Both the position numbers and the translations under genes were made by a program. A stretch of DNA of 64,000 nt from the NCBI GenBank assembly GCA_015698045.1, contig BLAL01000044.1:526501-590500 (forward strand), in the 5' to 3' direction. Position 1 is the stretch's first letter. Every line of letters begins with the position of its first letter. The notes under the pieces are model-generated. The model was not told the DNA's origin. It ran no database searches and saw only the letters and a program-made list of their open reading frames with translations. This DNA is from Rhizophagus clarus (Eukaryota > Glomeromycota > Glomeromycetes > Glomerales > Glomeraceae). Below are positions 58,425-64,000 of the stretch, in pieces.

Positions 58425-61009
58425 ATGACCTATAAATGTTCATATTGTTCATGTACTTTTTCGTCAACTTATGCATTAAAACGACATATTTCAGACAAGC
58501 ATCAATATATTGACGAAGATGAAGAAGTAACCTTTCAATCAAACATGCCACACGAAGAACCTGATCTCTGGGATGATGATGATAAAGAAGTATCAAAAGT
58601 GCCATATCATGAAGAATCCGGTCTCTGGGATGATGATCTTTCAATAAAAGATGACGAATCTGAATTGAAAATAACATTAGAACAACCTGTAGAATCTCAT
58701 GAAAATTTACAAATTTCTGAAGAGTCGGATGAGGAAAGTGGGGAATTTGATGACAACGATGAGTCAGATGAGGAAAGTGGTGAATTTGATGACGACGATA
58801 ATGAGAATAATGAAGTTGACTTAACATACTCGTTATCTATCGATGCTGAAGATTTTTGTGGGACCACACTAGATGATGCAATAAGAGACAAAACACATCC
58901 ACCTAACACTGAATGGCCAAACGACATTTATCGTGAATTCATGGAAATTGTTATGGAATATCAATTATCTAATTCTTGCGGTGATAGGATAATTAAGTTA
59001 ATCAATAAAAGCAGACAAGAGGCCGAAAAAAACCCATTACCAATAAATACTAAGGAAAGTCGTAGATTTCTTGATGTTAACGAATTTCCTTATATGAAAT
59101 TCAAAAAAGTCCTTATCACGAAATTCCAGGATAAAGATTATTCTTTTTATTATCAACCGATAATTCATGGAATTAAAGTTCTGCTTTTTCAATCCGAAAT
59201 GAATGAAGAATTTGTTTTTAAGTATAAAAATCACAATACATTGATTAAGACTTATGGTGAACAATTCGAAAGTAATTGGTAGTATATCACAGAAAATAAA
59301 ATTCCTGTCAATAACAAATTATTATCGATAATAATCTACGCCGATTCCATAACTTGTGATCATCTGGGCAAAACTTCTGAACATCCTATATATATTTCAC
59401 TCGGAAATATACCAAATTGGCAGCGAAATAAACCTAACGCTAAAGTGCTTGTTGGTTATTTGCCAAAATTGAAAGCAAAAGATAATATCACAAGGAATTC
59501 TGAGTCTTTCCGAAGATTACAGAGACTCGTTTTTCAGAGATGTCTCTGAATATTATTATCGCTGATAATGAATCAAAATGACATGTATTTAGTTGTTCAA
59601 AATAAAATACATCCATTTACACCAAAATTATCAGTTATCCTTGCTGATATGGCGGAAGTAGGAGCATTTACCGCAACATATCTTCCATCAACTTCTAAAC
59701 GACCATGTTATTATTGCTTGATAAATAACGAAGATCTTAATAATATGGCATTATCTCATATTGATTTACAAACTCCAGAAAAGATGAAACTAGCTATTAG
59801 TGAGAATCAAGCAAGTGAATTTTCGATTCATAAGGAGTTTAATTATTTTTGGGATTTTGACGATTTTAATATTTATGAGGCGACTGCTCCAGATCGTATG
59901 CATTTACTCGACCTTGGAGTAACAAAGTATCTCATAGAATTTACTCGTGAATTGTTACACCGAAAGGTCAGCAATAGAGCAGTAAAAGATATGGACCACA
60001 GATTGTGCGCAATCCCACGATATCCAGGCTTAATAATATTAAAAAACGGATTGGAAAATATATCTAAATTTACTGCCAATGATTATCATAATATAATGAA
60101 AGTGATTATTTTCGTTATAGATAATTTATACGATGATTATAAAGAAGGTGGAATACCATGTAAGAGACTGTGCAACATTTTTCATAAATATTTGGTAATG
60201 TATATAAAGTTGCGTCAGGAGTCATTTACGGATACCGAGTTAACAGAATTAGAGGTAAATATCGATTATTAATTCTAAACCAAATCTTTAATTAGTATTT
60301 AATTTCAGTTTTTTAAAAATTTATTACTACTATTACTAGACGTTAATAACTGAATTCTGTCAAGAATTTGTAACGATATTTGCCGAATATTTTCCAAGTC
60401 GCTGTAAAATACCTAAACTTCACGTGCTTCATTATCATGTAATTCCGTCAATTCGACTTTATGGTTCGATGAATGGGATGTCAACAGAAACATATGAAAC
60501 TTTGCATAAGAAGAGCGTTAAAACTCCATATCGAATGACAAATAAAAGAAATTATGTTCCACAAATGTTAACTACGGTAATGTTATATGATCTGTTTCGT
60601 CATAATCTATTTTAATCGATTAATTTAAATTTGATATGATAGGTGCGACGTCAATATTTAGCCTTGAAACAAAAAAAACCTACGATAAGGAGATCTAGTA
60701 GATTTTGAAATCTTTTATGGGAGTTCAAATTTACTGAAATTGAAACAACAGTTTCTAAAATAAAACAAGACACCGATATCCATCATCTGTATAAAGAAGG
60801 GTTTGATAACCTTCATGCAGGTTTTGAAGAGTTTTTGACGGAAAATGAGTTAGAATATGATTATGAATCTGGGCATTTTAAAATATATTCTAGTGTAGCT
60901 GTTGAATCAACTGATATTATCCGAACAGCAGGAACCTTTTATGGTAATGAATGGTTTAGTGATGTAGTAGTCTCTTCCGAAGAAACTGCGTGGTATGGAA
61001 AGGTATGAT

Positions 61010-61998
61010 TAGGGCTCCGATCGGTTCAGTTCGGTTCGGTTTTTGCAAAAACCGATACCGAACTGAATTAATCGGTATCGGTATTAATGATTACCGAAAC
61101 CGATCGGTAATTACCGAAAACCGAACTGATTTACCGAACGAGTTTAGTAAAAAAACGTTTCGCAACGTTTAGCAAAAAAAAAGTTGCGAAACGATTTTTT
61201 CTTATCAAATCATCCATAAAAAAACGTTTCGCAACGTTTTTTATTAAAGTGACAAAAAAAAACGTTGCGAGACGTTTTTTTTATATTAAATCGTTTTATA
61301 AAAACGTTTCGCAACGTTTTTAAATAAAAAGGAAAATAACGTTGCGAAACGTTGTTTTCTATATTAAATTTCCGATGTAAAAAACGTTTCGCAACGTTTT
61401 TTACAAGTTTCGCAAAAATAACGTTGCGAAACGTTATTTTTTTTATATCAAACGTTTATGTAAAAAATGTTTCGCAACGTTTTTTACAATGTTCGCAAAA
61501 ATAACGTTGCGAAACGTTATTTTTCATAATAAATTGTTTATGTAAAAAACGTTTCGCAACGTTTTTTACAAGTTCCGCAAAAATAACGTTGCGAAACGTT
61601 ATTTTTTTTATCAAATCGTTTATGTAAAAAACGTTTCGCAACGTTTTTTACAAGTTTCGCAAAAATAACGTTGCGAAACGTTATTTTTTATCAAATCGTT
61701 TATGTAAAAAACGTTTCACAACGTTTTTTACAAGTTCCGCAAAAATAACGTTGCGAAACGTTATTTTTTATATCAAATGTTTATGTAAAAAACGTTTCGC
61801 AACGTTTTTTTTTAACTACATTATTTACGTTTTTCTTATAAAAAAAAACGTTTTTATTATCGGTAAATCGGTTCGGTAAATCGCAAAACCGATACCGAAA
61901 CCAAAAGTTTCGGTTCGATAAATCATAAAACCGAAACCGCTCCGATACCGAAACCGGTCGGTACGGTTCGGTAATTATCGAAACCGATCGGAGCCCTA
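61010..61998. mobile_element. hAT-type MITE, 989 bp
   Basis: TAGGGCTCCGATCGGTT (61010 on) is the inverse of AACCGATCGGAGCCCTA (to 61998), and the perfect 8 bp duplication GGTATGAT flanks it (61002-61009 and 61999-62006). An 8 bp duplication is the hAT hallmark. The ends are rich in CGGT(T/A)TCGGT-type repeats in both orientations (61020-61140 and 61860-61990). No transposase. The target duplication contains the GT donor of the host transposase intron. Confidence 0.9.
61145..61815. repeat. Array of paired inverted CGTTTCGCAACG / CGTTGCGAAACG units
   Basis: About nine units of roughly 80 bp. Each has AAAACGTTTCGCAACGTTTT then a spacer (often TTACAAGTTTCGC) and AATAACGTTGCGAAACGTTA, the inverse of the first arm, followed by a TTTATGT-type linker. 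Forward arms begin near 61155, 61220, 61304, 61383, 61467, 61549, 61630, 61707 and 61789. Later units are nearly identical. CpG density is far above the surroundings. Confidence 0.85.
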
Positions 61999-62387
61999 GG
62001 TATGATATGCTTAAAATTTTTTATTAGGATTTTTGTCATGATGACATGTCATTAACTGAATTAAATTTAGGCACTTTTATTATTGGAATTTTCTGCAAAC
62101 AGTTTAAAAGAGCCAGTAAATCTTGCTTTATTACGATGGTATGAAGAAGTACAAGAAGAAGAGATCATATACAACTGTCCAACTAACTGATCAATATACA
62201 TGTGTTTATTTAGATTCGGTTGATATGTCAGTTCACATTATACCAAGAAATAACTGTGAAAATGAATATTTTGTTAATACGTATATTTTTTAAGGTGTAA
62301 AATAAAATTAGATTAATATTCTTAGTATTCATTTATATATGAGTGCGTTTTATGATTTATTAATGAAACAATAAATAATGGATTTAA

Positions 62388-62735
62388 CTTGATTATTTTT
62401 GATAATTGTCAATATCGCAAATCATCGTTGAGATTATTTTCGATAACTGTCAATATCGCAAATTATCAGTGCGATTATTTTCGATAACTGTCAATATCGC
62501 AAATTATCAGTGCGATTATTTTCGATAATTGTCAATATCGCAAATCATCGTTGAGATTATTTTCGATAATTGTCAATATCGCAAATCATCGTTGAGATTA
62601 TTTTCGATAATTGTTAATATCGCAAATTATCAGTGCGATTATTTTCAATAATTGCCAACATCGCAAATCATCGTCGAGATTATTTTTGATAATTGTCAAT
62701 ATCGCAAATTATCAGTACGATTATTTTAGAAAAAG
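62388..62735. repeat. 41 bp minisatellite, about 8-9 copies
   Basis: Unit GATTATTTTCGATAATTGTC then AATATCGCAAATCATCGTTGA. Two variants alternate in part: one ends ATCATCGTTGA, the other TTATCAGTGC. It lies between the inner transposase stop and the right TIR of the inner element and resembles the TATCGATA-type words of the left end. Confidence 0.85.
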
Positions 62736-64000
62736 TTAAATATTGTTGTATAATTGTGAGATAATTATCGAATATTATCACATTATGTTGACCATCGATT
62801 TATAAATACGATATTTATCGATAAAGTGATAATTATCGATGTATATCTTCTGAAAAAATTTCCTGATGAAAGCAACTTTTGGGATATTTACCAATTTTAG
62901 AAGCTGCAAATAAAGATCTGGTTTGTGATACCTTTCATAAATCTTTACGTCATTTACTAGAACCAATTATTTTATTAAAAGATGGTATAGACCTTTTTAT
63001 AAATAATGAAAATACCTGGTTTTATCCTAGAGTTTCAACTATTATTGCAGATTGGCCGGAGGCTGCAAGTTTTTGTTTAGTTTATAAATCCTCCAATTCA
63101 AACCTTCCATATCACTCCTGTTTAGTTAAAAAGAAAAATCTTGCAAATATAGACTTATCGGTTAACGATGTAATACTAAGAACTCATGATGAAATGTGTA
63201 AACATTTTGAAAATGATACACAAAGATCTGTTTGCATAGAATCTGTACATAATTTTTTTTGGAATTTACCGTAAGTATGCAAAAGTAAAAATAATTATAA
63301 TAACATATATATATATTAATTATAAATATTTATATTATCAAGGAATATAAATATCTACTTGGCTACTGTTCCTGACAGAATGCATCATTTAGATTTAGGA
63401 TTATTTCATTATCAAATTATCTTCACGTGCGATATCTTAAAATTGCAATATGTTAATGGTAATAAATTAGTTGAAGAAGTAGATCACCGTCTAGCAGCAA
63501 TTCCACGTTTTCCCGGCATTAAAATTTTTTCCAATGGACTGCAGTCAATTGCAAGATTAACTGCTAGTGAATATCGAAGTTTAATGAAAGTCATGATATT
63601 TGTTATTGATAATTTATATGATGAAAATAATAATGAAGTAGATAATTTTGTAAATAATGATGATCTTACGAAATTGTACAAATATTGGAATGAAATGTAT
63701 ATTTTAAGTAGATATGAAGAATTTAGTAAAAGTGACATGGAGAAATTTAATGTATGTATTAAAATTTTAGTAAAATTGAAAATTTAAATTAAATAAATTG
63801 AATTAACATTTAAATTTTAGGATGCAATACATAAATGGGCCCAGATGTTTGTCAAGGCTTTTAAATTTGTTTCTTCTTCCAATTTGAAGTTACCTAAATT
63901 GCATTCATGAGTTTATCATATTATTGACTCAATACGATCTTATGGCGCAATAAATGGCTATACTACAGAAATTTACGAAAGTCTTCACAAATATTTCATT

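Larger units (their letters stand above)
58425..62293 (+). pseudogene. Plavaka-type transposase of the inner element
   Basis: Exons 58425-60254, 60340-60576, 60643-61002 and 62071-62293. The start MTYKCSYCSCTFSSTYALKR-H-x-x-x-x-H is a C2H2 zinc finger (chosen over an upstream ATG at 58359 because the finger defines the N-terminus). An acidic repeat region holds two copies of SDEESGEFDD. The core has KLLSIIIYADSITCDHLGKT (first Asp), GNIPNWQRNKPNAKVLVGYL, PKLSVILADMAEVGAFTATY (second Asp) then KRPCYYCL, ATAPDRMHLLDLGVTKYLIE and DHRLCAIPRYPGLIILKNGL. The C-terminus YTCVYLDSVDMSVHIIPRNN ends at TAA 62291-62293 after a frameshift near 62185. Breaks: TAG 59280-59282, TGA 59547-59549, TGA 60706-60708. 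An hAT MITE occupies the third intron. Confidence 0.8.
55055..62868. mobile_element. Inner Plavaka-type DNA transposon, 7.81 kb
   Basis: TIRs CATCAGGAAATTTTTT at 55055 and inverted at 62853-62868, continuing with about 70-80% identity (GGATATATATCGATGG versus AGATATACATCGATAA). A 2 bp AA flanks both sides (55053-55054, 62869-62870). Removal with one AA restores the outer transposase frame (NKQNA-KQLLGYLP). Contains an accessory gene (-), a transposase (+), a 41 bp minisatellite near the right end and an hAT MITE in a transposase intron. Confidence 0.88.
49719..64000. mobile_element. Outer Plavaka-type DNA transposon, right end outside the window
   Basis: The left end CATCAGGAAATTTTATAGTG shares its first 14 bases with the TIR of the nested element at 55055. 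Order: subterminal repeats (49740-50110, 50380-50960), accessory gene on minus (51495-52864), divergent spacer (52865-54008), transposase on plus (54009-55054, then 62869 to the window end). The same order is seen in the nested element, so I read the accessory gene and the transposase as one transposon. The right TIR should lie beyond 64000. Confidence 0.7.
54009..64000 (+). pseudogene. Plavaka-type transposase of the outer element, split by the inner element
   Basis: Exons: 54009-54203, 54289-54774, 54847-55054 plus 62869-63270, 63343-63751 and 63821 to the window end. The N-terminus SFKCPLCMQIFSQCFAYIQH-A-Q-K-C is a C2HC-type zinc finger matching the C2H2 finger of the inner copy. The start codon position holds ATA (54009-54011) where the inner copy has ATG. 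Core: LLSIILYSDATTTDTLG (first Asp), GNIPIWRRNKQNA, then beyond the insertion QLLGYLPILEAANKD (using one AA), VSTIIADWPEAASFCLVYKS (second Asp), ATVPDRMHHLDLGLFHYQII and DHRLAAIPRFPGIKIFSNGL. A TGA at 63908-63910 is in frame. Lost start, insertion and stop make it non-functional here. Confidence 0.75.

Noticed and set aside
1-64000. CRISPR arrays, bacterial operons, ribosome binding sites, tRNA or rRNA genes
   Set aside because: Repeats here are transposon or minisatellite units without spacer logic, genes have introns, and no cloverleaf or rRNA core sequence was recognised by eye.
33301-64000. TGA read as an amino acid (recoded genetic code)
   Set aside because: DNMT2 and other frames end normally and TGA appears at variable places only in transposon genes together with frameshifts. 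Nonsense decay is simpler.

Overview
The window is strongly AT-rich eukaryotic DNA with short introns (GTAAGT-type donors, a CTAAC/TACTAAC branch point and a T-rich run before TAG). Very large transposable elements dominate it. The mix of DNMT2, Plavaka/CACTA-type DDE transposons, hAT elements, a LINE, F-box/LRR remnants and lineage-expanded P-loop and PD-(D/E)xK-like protein fragments looks most like an arbuscular mycorrhizal fungus (Glomeromycotina, Rhizophagus-type). That assignment rests on recognising families, not on a search.

Layout. 0-5 kb: AT-rich DNA and two decayed PD-(D/E)xK-like genes. 5.8-11 kb: the only conventional gene cluster. It holds a truncated mitochondrial ClpB/Hsp78 remnant (-), an unrecognised multi-exon gene (+), an apparently intact nine-exon DNMT2 tRNA cytosine methyltransferase (+) and an unrecognised acidic protein gene (-). 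11.6-14.4 kb: a broken P-loop NTPase and a broken hAT transposon. 15-21 kb: an unrecognised gene split by a 4.66 kb insertion made of intron-like modules. 22-32 kb: gene debris (NPxTxR motif protein, F-box/LRR, unknown protein) carrying two short TIR elements with 9-10 bp target duplications (MULE-like). Both of these also contain intron-like modules. 32-47 kb: a LINE (-) split by a 9.73 kb CACTA-type element with perfect 24 bp TIRs, a transposase and a divergent SR-rich accessory gene. 47.3-48.3 kb: three MITEs nested inside one another. 48.8-64 kb: a Plavaka-type element that runs off the window. Its transposase is split by a second Plavaka-type element (55055-62868), which itself carries an hAT MITE in a transposase intron.

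How the parts work together. The autonomous DDE elements share one plan: a transposase and an accessory coiled-coil/acidic protein transcribed away from each other from a central spacer, with tandem repeats inside the ends. In three insertions (LINE/CACTA, Plavaka/Plavaka, unknown gene/MULE-like), removing the insertion plus one target-site copy lets the host reading frame continue, so the nesting order is well supported. Most premature stops in the large DDE elements are TGA, as expected from CGA-to-TGA and TGG-to-TGA transitions.

The most unusual feature is a set of arrays of complete splice modules (acceptor, about 30-45 nt exon, donor, about 60-100 nt intron with branch point). They recur in three separate TIR/TSD-type insertions with related micro-exon sequence.
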